A stretch of DNA of 64,000 nt from Candidatus Sericytochromatia bacterium (lineage in GTDB: Bacteria; Cyanobacteriota; Sericytochromatia; UBA7694), in contig JADMKE010000029.1 in assembly GCA_018780035.1 (NCBI GenBank), positions 129,388 to 193,387 on the forward strand. Direction: 5' to 3'. How positions within the stretch are numbered: position 1 is the stretch's first letter; each line of letters begins with the position of its first letter. Below are positions 8,786 to 17,951 of the stretch, in pieces. The notes beneath the pieces are model-generated. The model was not told where the DNA came from, did not search any database, and saw only the letters and a program-made list of their open reading frames with translations. The position numbers were made by a program, and so were the translations under genes.

Positions 8786-9664
8786 TTAAGGCGTAAAACT
8801 CTTGAGTTCAAGCAGAACGGAGCTGGTCGTGCCTTGAATCACCGTCTTGGATTCATGTTTGGCCAGACCCACGCCTGAAGCCATCCAGAGTAGGGTATCC
8901 TGCGAGGACTCGGCACTGCCACTGCCAACGGCTGTGGTGGTGGCTAGCTTGCTTGAAATTTTATCTGCGGTATAGCTGCCTGCGGGGACCGAAACACTCT
9001 CACTGCCCACCAGTGAGTAGGTCAAGGTGCCATTGGTGCCATTGCTGCTGCCAATACCTTCATACATTTTTCCACGATTGGACTTGGAAAAAGTGCTCTG
9101 GGTGGGTTTAAACAGATTGAAACTGGCCAACAGAGACTGGGTAAATTTAAACTCAGTGGTCACGGTGACCTGATCCCCAGCCACTGCTTTGACTTCCATG
9201 ATCATTTCGCCGAGATCGCCATTGCTGGCACCTGCGCTAGCACCTGTGCTAGCACCTGCGCCCAGGTTCAAACCAGGAATACTGCTCAGATCAGGGATCT
9301 GAGTGACACTAAAGCCTGGAATAGAGGGGAAACCAGCTCCTGAGGGAATATTGGGCAGACTGAATCCGGGCATTTTGAGGCTATAAACCCATTTCATGCC
9401 TGTCCGATACTCAACAGCATATTTATTAAACAGATCGGCGCCCACCACTTTGAGTTCGCCTTGACCTGAGGAGGGCGCTGTTACAGAGTTGGGTGGAACC
9501 ACTGCGCCCGTTGCCGGTGTGGAATTAGGGGTGCCGGAGGGGCGAATCAGGGCCGGCGAATTGCTCGGCAGCGAGGTCGGGAGTGTGCTGGGCAGATTTT
9601 GTCCGTTACAGGCAGCCAGGGCCAGCAAGAGAGTGGCAGAGAGCCAAATCCGTGAAGTGGTCAT
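8786..9664 (-). CDS. Lipoprotein with DUF3108-like beta domain
   Basis: The 292-residue product begins MTTSRIWLSATLLLALAAC, with acylation at the Cys of LAAC. The start at 9664 has AAGGAGA eight bases upstream; the longer frame does not. A Ser/Pro/Thr linker (residues about 20-75) leads to a beta-rich domain. In it, SVPAGSYTADKISSK followed by LLWMASGVGLAKHESK resembles the pattern of DUF3108-type and LolA-like periplasmic proteins (VPAG.y.a.k then w...GvGlvk). Ala/Ser/Gly repeats occur near residue 150. Function unknown. Confidence 0.7.
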   Translation of the reverse strand: MTTSRIWLSATLLLALAACNGQNLPSTLPTSLPSNSPALIRPSGTPNSTPATGAVVPPNSVTAPSSGQGELKVVGADLFNKYAVEYRTGMKWVYSLKMPGFSLPNIPSGAGFPSIPGFSVTQIPDLSSIPGLNLGAGASTGASAGASNGDLGEMIMEVKAVAGDQVTVTTEFKFTQSLLASFNLFKPTQSTFSKSNRGKMYEGIGSSNGTNGTLTYSLVGSESVSVPAGSYTADKISSKLATTTAVGSGSAESSQDTLLWMASGVGLAKHESKTVIQGTTSSVLLELKSFTP

Positions 9665-9722
9665 CAAAAAATCTCCTTGAATCATTGCAAAAAATACAAT
9701 GGGATAATAACACAGGCTCGGA

Positions 9723-9774
9723 GCCCAGAACAGAGGCCCAGAACAGCGGCCCAGTACAGAGTCCCAGTAAGCTG
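9723..9774. repeat. 13-base tandem repeat, about four units
   Basis: Units GCCCAGAACAGAG (9723-9735), GCCCAGAACAGCG (9736-9748), GCCCAGTACAGAG (9749-9761) and a degenerate TCCCAGTAAGCTG (9762-9774). The array fills the gap between the bestrophin stop and the promoter side of the lipoprotein gene. It is a small minisatellite and may vary in copy number. Confidence 0.75.
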
Positions 9775-9781
9775 TACTCCC

Positions 9782-10789
9782 TCACATCAAAATATTGTTG
9801 ACAGCTTGCAACGCAGGAGGCAAATCTGTTTCTTCCAACATTTCGCGCAGGTCAATTTCAATCGTGCGGCTCAGAGCGGTAATCGGCACATCATTGGCGC
9901 CCCCTTCAAAGGGATTTTCGGTGCTCTCCCCGACCTGCTCCATTGAGGTAAAGACCCAAGAGACCAGGACGCTGAAGGGAATCGTCAGCCAGACCAAACC
10001 ATCTCCCAATTTCTGAAATTCGTTGAGCAGACCAAAAGGCACCATCCAGACAAAGAGCCGAATAAAAAACAGGTTGATACTCGCAAATTGGCGCGGGTAG
10101 GGAAAATTTTTGATCCGCTCGCATTTGCCCTGCTGGTCGTAAAAGTCTGCCAAGCGCTGGCTCAGCGCCACATAGCGAAATTCGGGCAGCAGGCCGCGAT
10201 CGACCAGCGCTTTAAGCTGTTTGGACTGCAGGGCGATGACATGGGTCGCACGGTTTTTTTTTGCCCAGACATAGTCCCGCTCGGCCTCTGAAAGGAGCGG
10301 GCTGAGTGCCTCTTCGAGCTTTTCTTCGCGTTCTGCAACATGATAATATTTGCGGTATTCGCGGTTGTATTTTTTGTCGCTGTTTTCCCAGCTTTTGGGC
10401 TCGCGCAATTGAAAGCGCAAAGCCGTCAACCAGGCGATGTGCCGGTAGATCAGGGCCTGCTGAATGGCCTGCAACTCTTCAGCAGAAAGTCCTTCACTTG
10501 AGATAAAGTCTTTGACCATCATGCCCCACGAGCGGCTGCCATTGACAATGGCCCCCCAAATTTGGCGGGCTTCCCAAAGGCGGTTATAGGTTTGGGTATT
10601 TTTAAAACCGACTATAAACGCTGCCGCCGTGCCAATCAGGGCAATGGGCACCCAGGGCAAAGCCAGCCATTTGAAATGAAACGTCTGAAACAAAACCGTG
10701 GGCAAAGCAGCCAAAAGGGTCAGCCCGTAAATTTCATGCCGGGTCCAGAGTATAAACTCACGCAGTTTATAATGATTGCCCGTGTGCAT
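9782..10789 (-). CDS. Bestrophin-family ion channel
   Basis: The 335-residue product has the N-terminal helices and the block FKNTQTYNRLWEARQIWGAI, which marks the bestrophin/RFP-TM (UPF0187) family of anion channels. Several later hydrophobic helices include LFFIRLFVWMVPFGLLNEF. The ENPFEGGANDVPITALSR segment near the C-terminus matches the family's cytoplasmic neck region. It is an inner-membrane protein. The ATG directly follows the upstream permease stop (TAAATG), so it is the last gene of the exporter operon. A link between ion balance and export is inference from position only. Confidence 0.85.
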   Translation of the reverse strand: MHTGNHYKLREFILWTRHEIYGLTLLAALPTVLFQTFHFKWLALPWVPIALIGTAAAFIVGFKNTQTYNRLWEARQIWGAIVNGSRSWGMMVKDFISSEGLSAEELQAIQQALIYRHIAWLTALRFQLREPKSWENSDKKYNREYRKYYHVAEREEKLEEALSPLLSEAERDYVWAKKNRATHVIALQSKQLKALVDRGLLPEFRYVALSQRLADFYDQQGKCERIKNFPYPRQFASINLFFIRLFVWMVPFGLLNEFQKLGDGLVWLTIPFSVLVSWVFTSMEQVGESTENPFEGGANDVPITALSRTIEIDLREMLEETDLPPALQAVNNILM

Positions 10790-12253
10790 TTAACTGTCCA
10801 CAATCTGGTAATTCTGGTAAGCCTTGAGAGCCCGGGATCCGAGCAACAGCACAATCAGGGCCAGGTAGACAGCGGTCAGGCCCAAACTGTATTGCCCTGT
10901 AAGCTTATCTCCGCTGGGGGCTGGCTCTTGCCAACGATAGACAGGCAATCGCACATAGTCCGAGACCTGGACTGCGAGGTTATCGCGGATGCGTGGCGTA
11001 AACCAATCACGCCAAGCCTTTTGGTGGGCTTCGACCCCGTTGCGGTAGGCCTCTAAACGCTCATGGCCTGTGCCTGCCAAGCGGTTGAAAGCGGCCTGGG
11101 TGGCCAATGCGGGTGAAAGAAATTGGAGGTTTTGTAAAACCTGCCGCTGTTTGGCCAATTGGGCGCGAAACTGGGCCACAACGGGGGTAATTTCTTGGCC
11201 AATCAGGTCTTCTTTGGCCAATTGCAGCAAATTAAATTCAGCTTCGTCGCGTTTGCTGCTGCTGAGTTCGGGATGGTCTTCAAAATACTTGCCCAAAAGC
11301 TGACTGCTGGCATTGCGGACCTTTTCACTGGCTTTGGCCGTGGCCTGGGTGAACTCCACCCGTGAAGGCAATGGATACAGCGCGGAAAGGGCCAGATTCA
11401 GGCTGGCAGGCACCACAAAGAGCACGGCCAGCCAGATCAGGGCCAAAATCGTGGCCTGGGTGGCCGCAGGGCGTTTGCGGCTATTGACCCACAGTGCCAG
11501 GGCAAACCAACCTGTGCCATAGAGCAGGGTAATACCGAGCAAACCCAACCAGCGTTCAAGAATCTCTGGCTGACGCAGGTCCAGGCCTTGGCCCAGGCTG
11601 ACCAGCAAGAGCCCAATCACGATTGCTTTGGTCAAGACCAGGGCCCGCATACAGATTTTGCCCAGGGCCAATTGTTGCAGCGAGATCGGCATCGAGAGCA
11701 ACATGCGCAAACTGCCGTTTTCTTGCTCCGTGGCCAGAATGTCAAAGCTCAAACCGAGGATAAACAAGGGCAAGAGCCAGACTAGCACAAAACCGAGATC
11801 AAACTGGCCCAAGAACAGGCCCAAGGGGTGATGCAATTGCTCTTGCCGGGGCAAATTTTCGACATGGGTCAGGCTGATTTGGGTCGAAAGTGGTTGCAAA
11901 TCTGTCTGCCCCAAGACCAATAGTGCCAGCGGGCCGGGAGGCAAAAGCGCTTGGGAGCCTTTTTGTGCCACTTTAAAGGGATTGCGTGCGGATTTGCCAT
12001 AGCGCGTGAGTGGCATGCCCTCTTGTTTAAATTGGGCCTCTTCGCTGCGGGCCTTGGCGATTTCTTTGCCCAGGCGCTGCTGCTCTTTTTGCGCCAATTC
12101 GGCCTGGCTCTGGGTCAAGATTTGCAATTGGTACGCGCCGTTGAGCCCTCCCAGAAAGAAGCAAAATCCCAAGAGACCCACCACCAGAATGATTTCTTTG
12201 CGCAATATGCGCCATTCGTGGCGCATCAGGGTAAACAGCAATGAAATAGGCAT
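10790..12253 (-). CDS. ABC-2-type exporter permease with DUF3526-like architecture
   Basis: The 487-residue product has one N-terminal helix (EIILVVGLLGFCFFLGG), a roughly 120-residue extracytoplasmic region and a cluster of helices. The coupling segment EQENGSLRMLLSMPISLQQL is typical of ABC-2 permeases. A second extracytoplasmic domain and a final helix close the protein. The arrangement matches the DUF3526 permease partners often found in pairs with one ATPase. It starts seven bases after the sister permease. Confidence 0.8.
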   Translation of the reverse strand: MPISLLFTLMRHEWRILRKEIILVVGLLGFCFFLGGLNGAYQLQILTQSQAELAQKEQQRLGKEIAKARSEEAQFKQEGMPLTRYGKSARNPFKVAQKGSQALLPPGPLALLVLGQTDLQPLSTQISLTHVENLPRQEQLHHPLGLFLGQFDLGFVLVWLLPLFILGLSFDILATEQENGSLRMLLSMPISLQQLALGKICMRALVLTKAIVIGLLLVSLGQGLDLRQPEILERWLGLLGITLLYGTGWFALALWVNSRKRPAATQATILALIWLAVLFVVPASLNLALSALYPLPSRVEFTQATAKASEKVRNASSQLLGKYFEDHPELSSSKRDEAEFNLLQLAKEDLIGQEITPVVAQFRAQLAKQRQVLQNLQFLSPALATQAAFNRLAGTGHERLEAYRNGVEAHQKAWRDWFTPRIRDNLAVQVSDYVRLPVYRWQEPAPSGDKLTGQYSLGLTAVYLALIVLLLGSRALKAYQNYQIVDS

Positions 12254-12260
12254 TTTTTCC

Positions 12261-13685
12261 TCAGTCCACCGGCATGCGTTTGAGAGCCAAAGGTGTGAGC
12301 AGGGCCAAAAGCAGGGTCCAGCCCGCCAGGATTAGCAGGCCACTCAGTTGTTGTTGCCAGACCCAGGCCAGCGCAGGTAAATCGTAGTGAAAGGGTTTGA
12401 CCGCCTCCCAGAGTTCTTTGCCGGCAGTGTATTCATAGGCATCCACAGCCTGGGTTTTGCGGCTCACATCGGTATTCATGCGCTGGACAAAGTCCAGGCG
12501 GTAGGCCTCTGCGGCTGCTGCAAAATGGCGATGGTGCTGCCAATCGCTGCCTGCGAGACCCATCGAGAGGTTTTGTACGGCCATGCCTGGCAGCAGGAGA
12601 CCCAGTTTGGCAAAGACCCGCCACTGGTTTTGCCAGTCGTTTTGCAAGTGGTCGAGATGGACTTGGTAGACGCGGGCATCGTCAATTTCGGCATCGGCCA
12701 AAATTAAACCGGCGGGATTGACGGGCAGGTCTTGGACTTTTTTAACGCCGTATTGTTTCAAAAGCCGGGCTTCAACTTTTTGCGTGCGCGTGTCCCAGTC
12801 CATGACCTGGGAGGCGTCGGCTTCGATGGCCGCTTGTAATTCAACTGAGGTGGGGGCTTTGTGCAAAAGCGAAGCCACCATCATGCCCAAACGCGGGCCG
12901 ATAAAACTGTTGCTGAACCAAAAGGCCAACAAAAGCAGCAGGGCCAAGCGGGCTGTGCGACAGCGGGCAGAGATCAGCAGGCCACCCCACAAAAACAAGA
13001 GCCAATAGAGGGCGTGTAAACCCAACCAACTCAGCAGGCGCGGGGCCCCACTGGCAAAGGCCTCTGCCCCCCCGGCGAGCCAAAGCGTGCCCAATCCGAG
13101 CAGGGCCAAAGGCAGCAAAAGCACGGCCAAACTGGCACTGAGGCCGAGCATTTTTCCCAACCAGAGCTGGCTGGGGGGCAGCCCCAGACTCAATAATTGG
13201 CGCAGTGTTCCGCTTTCACGCTCACTGGCAAAAGCCCCAAAACTCAAGAGAATAATCATCAGGGGCACCATGACCTCAGCCACGGTGGCGGCGTTCATCA
13301 CGGCAAATCGCTGCAAGACGGTGCCGTCTTCGGCTTGGCGATAGCGGCTTTGGTTTTGTTTGTGGGCCTCCAAAAAGAGTGAGACCCCCAAATAGGACTG
13401 CAGGCCTTGATCAAGTGCAGCCACCAACGAAGCCGGTTTAAACACATGCATACCGTGGTGGGCAGCGGAGTGGGGGTTCATCTCCCCTTTGTTGACCCAG
13501 AGTTCACGCTGTTCGTGCATGGCGTGTTCAAATTGAGAGCGATAATCCTGTTGCTGGCTGAAACCCGCCCAGCCAGCCAAGCCGAACAGGAGCAATAAGA
13601 TGCCAAAGATCCAGCGAAAGCGGCCATCGAGCCAGACCTGCTTGAATTCTTTTTGAGCGATGATGGCGATGATATCTGCTTGCAT
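12261..13685 (-). CDS. ABC-2-type exporter permease with DUF3526-like architecture
   Basis: The 474-residue product parallels its downstream neighbour: an N-terminal helix, a periplasmic region with His-rich PHSAAHHGMH, then membrane helices. ASERESGTLRQLLSLGLPPS is the coupling motif of ABC-2 permeases. A large soluble part and a final helix follow. The two permeases probably form a heterodimer with the ATPase at 13689. The exported substrate cannot be deduced. The start lies three bases beyond the ATPase stop. Confidence 0.8.
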   Translation of the reverse strand: MQADIIAIIAQKEFKQVWLDGRFRWIFGILLLLFGLAGWAGFSQQQDYRSQFEHAMHEQRELWVNKGEMNPHSAAHHGMHVFKPASLVAALDQGLQSYLGVSLFLEAHKQNQSRYRQAEDGTVLQRFAVMNAATVAEVMVPLMIILLSFGAFASERESGTLRQLLSLGLPPSQLWLGKMLGLSASLAVLLLPLALLGLGTLWLAGGAEAFASGAPRLLSWLGLHALYWLLFLWGGLLISARCRTARLALLLLLAFWFSNSFIGPRLGMMVASLLHKAPTSVELQAAIEADASQVMDWDTRTQKVEARLLKQYGVKKVQDLPVNPAGLILADAEIDDARVYQVHLDHLQNDWQNQWRVFAKLGLLLPGMAVQNLSMGLAGSDWQHHRHFAAAAEAYRLDFVQRMNTDVSRKTQAVDAYEYTAGKELWEAVKPFHYDLPALAWVWQQQLSGLLILAGWTLLLALLTPLALKRMPVD

Positions 13686-13688
13686 GGG

Positions 13689-14420
13689 CTAATGCATATA
13701 CTTCAAATAGACCTGTTCGAGGTCGCTGTGGTTGATCTCTTCGGTATTCATCTGGGCCACCAATTCACCCGCTTTGAGAATGCCCACACGGGCCCCCATT
13801 TCTTTGACGCGAAACAGATCGTGGGTGACCATAAAAATTGCGGAGCCTTCGCCTGCGAGTTGCTTGAGCAATTCCGAAAACTCCCAAGAGGCCTTGGGAT
13901 CGAGCCCCGAGGTGGGTTCATCGAGAATCAGCAACCCGGCTTTTTTGGCAATCGCCATGGCAATGCCGACTTTTTGACGCATCCCTTTGGAATAGCCGCC
14001 GACTGGGCGGGCATGGGCCTCCAGCGGCAATCCGGCCCGTTTTAAAAAATCGCCCAATTGGCTGCGGTCATAGCGGTGCCCCGCCAAAGAGCTGAAGTAT
14101 TCCAGATTTTCCAAGCCGTTGAGGTGTTTGTACAACATCACCAATTCGGGGATATACGCCAGGTGCTTTTTGGTTTCGAGCGGGTCGCGGGTGACATCAA
14201 AGCCATTGATGGTGGCGCTGCCAGAAGTGGGTTGTATAAAATTTAAGAGCAGATTGACGGTGGTGGTTTTGCCTGCCCCATTGGGGCCGAGCAGGCAAAA
14301 GATATCCCCCGCAGGCACATCCAAATCAAGGCCGACCAGGGCGGTTTTGTCTTTGTATTCTTTGCGCAAAGCTGAAATTTTTAACATGGGCATCCGGATC
14401 TGTCGTGTATTGGGATTCAT
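13689..14420 (-). CDS. ABC transporter ATP-binding protein
   Basis: The 243-residue ATPase has Walker A GPNGAGKTT, a variant signature YSKGMRQKVGIA and Walker B LLILDEPTSGLD, followed by the H-loop in MVTHDL. It belongs to the ABC-2 exporter ATPase group and heads an operon with two permeases and a bestrophin. The start at 14420 lacks a good ribosome site; ATG codons at 14393 and 14387 are alternatives, and the conserved part begins at MLKISALRKEY. Confidence 0.9.
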   Translation of the reverse strand: MNPNTRQIRMPMLKISALRKEYKDKTALVGLDLDVPAGDIFCLLGPNGAGKTTTVNLLLNFIQPTSGSATINGFDVTRDPLETKKHLAYIPELVMLYKHLNGLENLEYFSSLAGHRYDRSQLGDFLKRAGLPLEAHARPVGGYSKGMRQKVGIAMAIAKKAGLLILDEPTSGLDPKASWEFSELLKQLAGEGSAIFMVTHDLFRVKEMGARVGILKAGELVAQMNTEEINHSDLEQVYLKYMH

Positions 14421-14587
14421 TTTAGCAGCACTTGTTCAAAATGAGAACTTAATTGCAAGTCATTTGCAATTACAATTAAAATCATTTATACTTAAAATAA
14501 TCAAAAATCTATTTACTTTGTGTTAAGAATAGATTAATATAGATCTTAACTGATACTCTAAAATTTGTTTTGTGAGGTTTTTTTCAA

Positions 14588-14851
14588 ATGGCACGTACCC
14601 TTTTTGTTGCTCTGGCTGCCCTGACTGCTTTGATCGGCACCCAAATGACCCTTTCCACTTCTTATCAGGCCGCTGTGGCTGTTGAATCTGATCGCCATCC
14701 CTGTCCCGGTGATGGTCGCCACCCCTGCCCCAAACCCACCAAAACCCCACCCCCTGCCCACAGCATGGTGAATGCAGACACCGACCGCCATCCCTGTCCC
14801 GATGAGGGCCGTCACCCCTGCCCCAAACCCACCAAAACTCCCAAACCCTAA
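14588..14851 (+). CDS. Small secreted His/Pro/Cys repeat protein
   Basis: The 87-residue product has a signal peptide (hydrophobic residues 4-20) and two near-identical units, DRHPCPGDGRHPCPKPTKTP and DRHPCPDEGRHPCPKPTKTP, separated by a short linker. Each unit contains two HPCP motifs, giving four His-Pro-Cys-Pro groups in the mature protein. Such groups could bind metal or form disulphides; that is inference. A weak ribosome site (GTGAGG) precedes it. No family is recognised. The gene stands alone with a probable terminator after it. Confidence 0.65.
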   Translation: MARTLFVALAALTALIGTQMTLSTSYQAAVAVESDRHPCPGDGRHPCPKPTKTPPPAHSMVNADTDRHPCPDEGRHPCPKPTKTPKP

Positions 14852-14889
14852 ATACTTAAGCCTAAGTTTTTTAGAGTACAGCTAAATTA

Positions 14890-14922
14890 GCCCCTGCCGG
14901 TTCTCCCGGTGGGGGTTCTTTC
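14890..14922 (+). terminator. Probable rho-independent terminator
   Basis: CCCCTGCCGG, a short loop, then CCGGTGGGGG form an imperfect GC-rich hairpin followed by TTCTTTCT, 40 bases after the small repeat-protein gene. The following 14923-15148 shows only an AT-rich, promoter-like stretch and a weak GGCAGAC/GTCTGCC inverted repeat at about 15076-15119. Confidence 0.5.
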
Positions 14923-15148
14923 TCAGAAAAAATAACCTCTGAGGGATAATGAAATGGCTCTTTTTAATGCTAAATATTCAGAACATTATTTCCAATCATA
15001 ATTTAGAGAATCTATCGAATCACTCAAACATCTCTCAAGGCAATATCAATCTTTCTGATTGACGTTCACTTCAAAGGCAGACTACCATTGAAACGAACAA
15101 TTACCGAAGTGGGTCTGCCCCCTTTGAGAGCGATGTTTGGAGTTTCCC

Positions 15149-15739
15149 ATGTCCCAATCTGATTCTGTCTCCGCAGACACAGCTGCCCGCAAAACCACAA
15201 CAACACTGGGTCGCCGTTTTTTTTCCACAGGCCGTGTTTGGCACCGCCGCGCCGCCCTCGTCATTTCGCTGCCCCTGCTGATCACGATCATCACAGGTCT
15301 TTTGCTGATCGCGCGGGGAGATTTTGAATGGGTTCAACCCAAAACCCGCACAGGCAGCGTCGCTTTGAGCAGTCCCCTGTTTACCCATGAGGCCCTTTTG
15401 ACCAAGCTCAAAGCCCTGCCTGAGGCCGGGGTCAAAAGCTGGAAAGATGTGGGATCGGTGATTTTTAATCCCGGCAAAGGGGTCTACCAGGTGCGCCTGA
15501 AAAACGATTTCGAATTTCAGTTCGATGCCAGCAATGGCGATTTGCTCCACCATCAATTTCGCCTCAGCGGTGTTTTGCAGAAATTCCACGAAGGGGATTT
15601 CTTTCATCCTGTTGTCCGCAAGGCTGTCTTTTTGCCCTCAGGCCTGATTTTGCTTACCCTGTGGCTGAGTGGGCTCTATCTGTTTTTCTTTCCCAAATTT
15701 CAAAAAGCCAATAAAAAAGCCAACCCCAAATCGGCTTAA
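15149..15739 (+). CDS. PepSY-associated membrane protein
   Basis: The 196-residue product has a cytoplasmic N-terminus and then a first helix, HRRAALVISLPLLITIITG. The roughly 120-residue periplasmic part looks like a PepSY fold (VYQVRLKNDFEFQFDASNGD). A C-terminal helix, LILLTLWLSGLYLFFFP, closes it. The layout matches short PepSY_TM proteins, often tied to metal or redox functions at the membrane. GGAG sits six bases before the ATG at 15149; the in-frame TTG at 15137 is less likely. It converges on mtaB. Confidence 0.75.
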   Translation: MSQSDSVSADTAARKTTTTLGRRFFSTGRVWHRRAALVISLPLLITIITGLLLIARGDFEWVQPKTRTGSVALSSPLFTHEALLTKLKALPEAGVKSWKDVGSVIFNPGKGVYQVRLKNDFEFQFDASNGDLLHHQFRLSGVLQKFHEGDFFHPVVRKAVFLPSGLILLTLWLSGLYLFFFPKFQKANKKANPKSA

Positions 15740-15764
15740 ATGGTTTAAGCCTTCAATTCTGGGG

Positions 15765-17102
15765 TCAGAGCCGTGTCCCCAAGGCCACTTCTTGTTCCCA
15801 GAGCGCGCCCGTAATGGTGACAGGCAAAAATGTATTGTGATCTGCTTGGCTGCAGCCGGGCACCTGCACGCGTAAATAATGGGGCGTATAGCCTTTGCCC
15901 ACCCCGTCTGAATTGATCGTTTCGATCAAAACGGCGACTTCTTTGCCCTGCCAACTCTCAATCCAGGCCTTTTGCTGGACGCGGCTGAGTTCGAGCAATT
16001 TTTGTGTTCGCTCCTGAATCAGGGCCTCGGGCAATTTGTCTTTCATATACGCGGCACGGGTGCCGGGCCGCACAGAGAAAGGAAAGACGTGGATTTTGTG
16101 AATGCCGAGTTCGGCCATCAGGGCATAAGAGGCCTCAAAATCTTCGTCTGTTTCACCTGGAAAGCCCACAATCATATCTGTCGTCAGCGAAATACCGGGA
16201 ATCGCGGCCTTCAGAGCCAAGACCGTCTCGCGAATGCCGGCAGAGGTATCGCGGCGGCGCATGCGCTGCAAGATGGCATCGGAGCCACTTTGAATCGGAA
16301 TATGCAAAAACGGGCAGAGCCGGGGCGAAGCTGCCAGAGCCGCGATCATGCGCGGGGATATTTCGTGGGGGTCAATCGAACTCAGGCGCACAGCGGGCAT
16401 CGTCGTCTCGCTGTTGATGCGTTCAAAGAGCAAATCCAAATCGTGGCGGTTTTGCTCATGGCCCAAGGCCCCGAGATGTACGGCGGTGAGAACCACCTCT
16501 TGGTAGCCCAGGGTCTCAGCCAATTGAATCCGCTTGATAATTTCGTCGATTTGCAAGCTTCGCACCGTACCGCGCCGGGCGGGAATAATGCAAAAGGCGC
16601 AGGACTCAAAACAGCCATCCGCGACCTTGAGATTCAGGCGTGTGGTGCGGGATTCCGCCACAGGCGGAAAGGGCCGCTCAAATTGGGGATGTAATTCTTC
16701 GCCCAAAAACTGCCGCAATTGAGGTACCAATTGCTCTTTGTCGAGGTTGGGGATATACAAATCTGCCACACCCTCCATTTCGGGGTGGCCCTGCAAGGAA
16801 CGTCCGGCACAGCCGGTTACCACCACCGTGGCCTGCGGGTTGCGCCGCCGGGCTTGGCGGATCATCTGCCGCGATTGCCGCTCGGCTTCGAGGGTCACGG
16901 CACAGGTATTGACGATATAGATGTCTGCGACTTGGCGAAAATCCACGATCTTCCAGCCACTTTCGAGGCTGTGTTCGCGGTAGGTGCTCTCTTCAGCCTG
17001 ATTCAGCCGACAGCCCAGGGCCAAAAAAGCCACGCTGCGCGGCTGATTTTTAGCTGGGGCAGAAATTGTCGGCAAAGGGGTTTCTGAGGCTGTGGCAGAC
17101 AT
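15765..17102 (-). CDS. mtaB: tRNA t6A37 methylthiotransferase MtaB
   Basis: The 445-residue product is a MiaB-family radical-SAM methylthiotransferase. The N-terminal domain has ALGCRLNQAEES, VNTCAVT and TGCAGR, carrying the three cysteines of the auxiliary cluster. The radical SAM site is CFESCAFCIIPARRG (CxxxCxxC). A TRAM-like C-terminal domain ends the protein. The GCRLNQ.ES pattern is typical of MtaB, which converts t6A to ms2t6A at position 37 of tRNAs reading ANN codons. The start at 17102 has AGGAG; the upstream frame extension to 17183 would overlap the next gene. Confidence 0.9.
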   Translation of the reverse strand: MSATASETPLPTISAPAKNQPRSVAFLALGCRLNQAEESTYREHSLESGWKIVDFRQVADIYIVNTCAVTLEAERQSRQMIRQARRRNPQATVVVTGCAGRSLQGHPEMEGVADLYIPNLDKEQLVPQLRQFLGEELHPQFERPFPPVAESRTTRLNLKVADGCFESCAFCIIPARRGTVRSLQIDEIIKRIQLAETLGYQEVVLTAVHLGALGHEQNRHDLDLLFERINSETTMPAVRLSSIDPHEISPRMIAALAASPRLCPFLHIPIQSGSDAILQRMRRRDTSAGIRETVLALKAAIPGISLTTDMIVGFPGETDEDFEASYALMAELGIHKIHVFPFSVRPGTRAAYMKDKLPEALIQERTQKLLELSRVQQKAWIESWQGKEVAVLIETINSDGVGKGYTPHYLRVQVPGCSQADHNTFLPVTITGALWEQEVALGTRL

Positions 17103-17113
17103 TGAAGAGGCTC

Positions 17114-17875
17114 CTAATAGGCTCCAGGCAATAGGGGATGGGCCGGGTAATAATAAGGGCCGCCACCGAAGGGCGTGTCCCAAATTTGGTATTTATTGCC
17201 TGCTGGCAGTTTACCACTGTAGCGCACATCCAGGGAATACAAACGACCGGCGGTCAGCGGGCCCGGCAATTGGATCCTGAGTTGGCCCTGCCGGTGTTGA
17301 AAGGCCAGGGCCCGGCCCCCACTCTGGACCGCTTCAACCGTAAAGACCCGGTTCAGGGCCAAGTGAATCGTGCGGGGCGCAGGCAATGTGGGCATGCCTG
17401 GGGTTGCGGTTTTTTTGCCTTTGAGTTGAAAGTGACTCTGGGCTTTAAACACACCCGAAGCGGTTTGCAGCGAAAAGTTCAATCGGTAGTTTTCGAGTTC
17501 AAAGAGCGGAGACGGGCCCTGCACACTCTCTTGTTTGGAGCTATAACTCAGACTCATGTTTTGGGGGGTGTTGGGAGCTGAACTTTTTCCTTCGATAAAC
17601 ACGGTTAAAAAGCCACCCTGGTGGTTAAAGCGCAGGGGTTGGCCACCCAAACTGACCTGACTCAAGATCCGGTTGCTGGGAAAATAGACCCGCATGGTTT
17701 TGGCTGGCAGGCTGCTGAGCTTCAGCACTGTTTGCCCTTTGAGTTCACCCGATGCCAAGTTCAGCTGCTGCTGTGAGGTAATTTGCTCGATCACTCCCGT
17801 CAGGGGGACTGTCTGGGCCTGGAGCAAAAAAGACAGCAGGATTAAAACGGGCAAGCGGTGAATGGGGAGGGGCAT
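17114..17875 (-). CDS. Secreted protein of unknown function
   Basis: The 253-residue product has a signal peptide (LPVLILLSFLLQAQT). Two similar beta-rich halves follow: ASGELKGQTVLKLSS with FLTVFIEGKSS, and GRALAFQHRQGQLRIQLPG with GRLYSLDVRYSGKLP. The end is Pro/Tyr/Gly-rich (FGGGPYYYPAHPLLPGAY). No known family is evident. The ATG at 17875 has AAAGAG upstream. It ends 11 bases before mtaB and probably shares a transcript with it. Confidence 0.65.
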   Translation of the reverse strand: MPLPIHRLPVLILLSFLLQAQTVPLTGVIEQITSQQQLNLASGELKGQTVLKLSSLPAKTMRVYFPSNRILSQVSLGGQPLRFNHQGGFLTVFIEGKSSAPNTPQNMSLSYSSKQESVQGPSPLFELENYRLNFSLQTASGVFKAQSHFQLKGKKTATPGMPTLPAPRTIHLALNRVFTVEAVQSGGRALAFQHRQGQLRIQLPGPLTAGRLYSLDVRYSGKLPAGNKYQIWDTPFGGGPYYYPAHPLLPGAY

Positions 17876-17951
17876 AAACGCTCTTTGGTTCTGATGTGGA
17901 TTTTGAGGTGGCGGGCTTTGAAATAGAGGGTATTTGTATTTTAACACGGGC

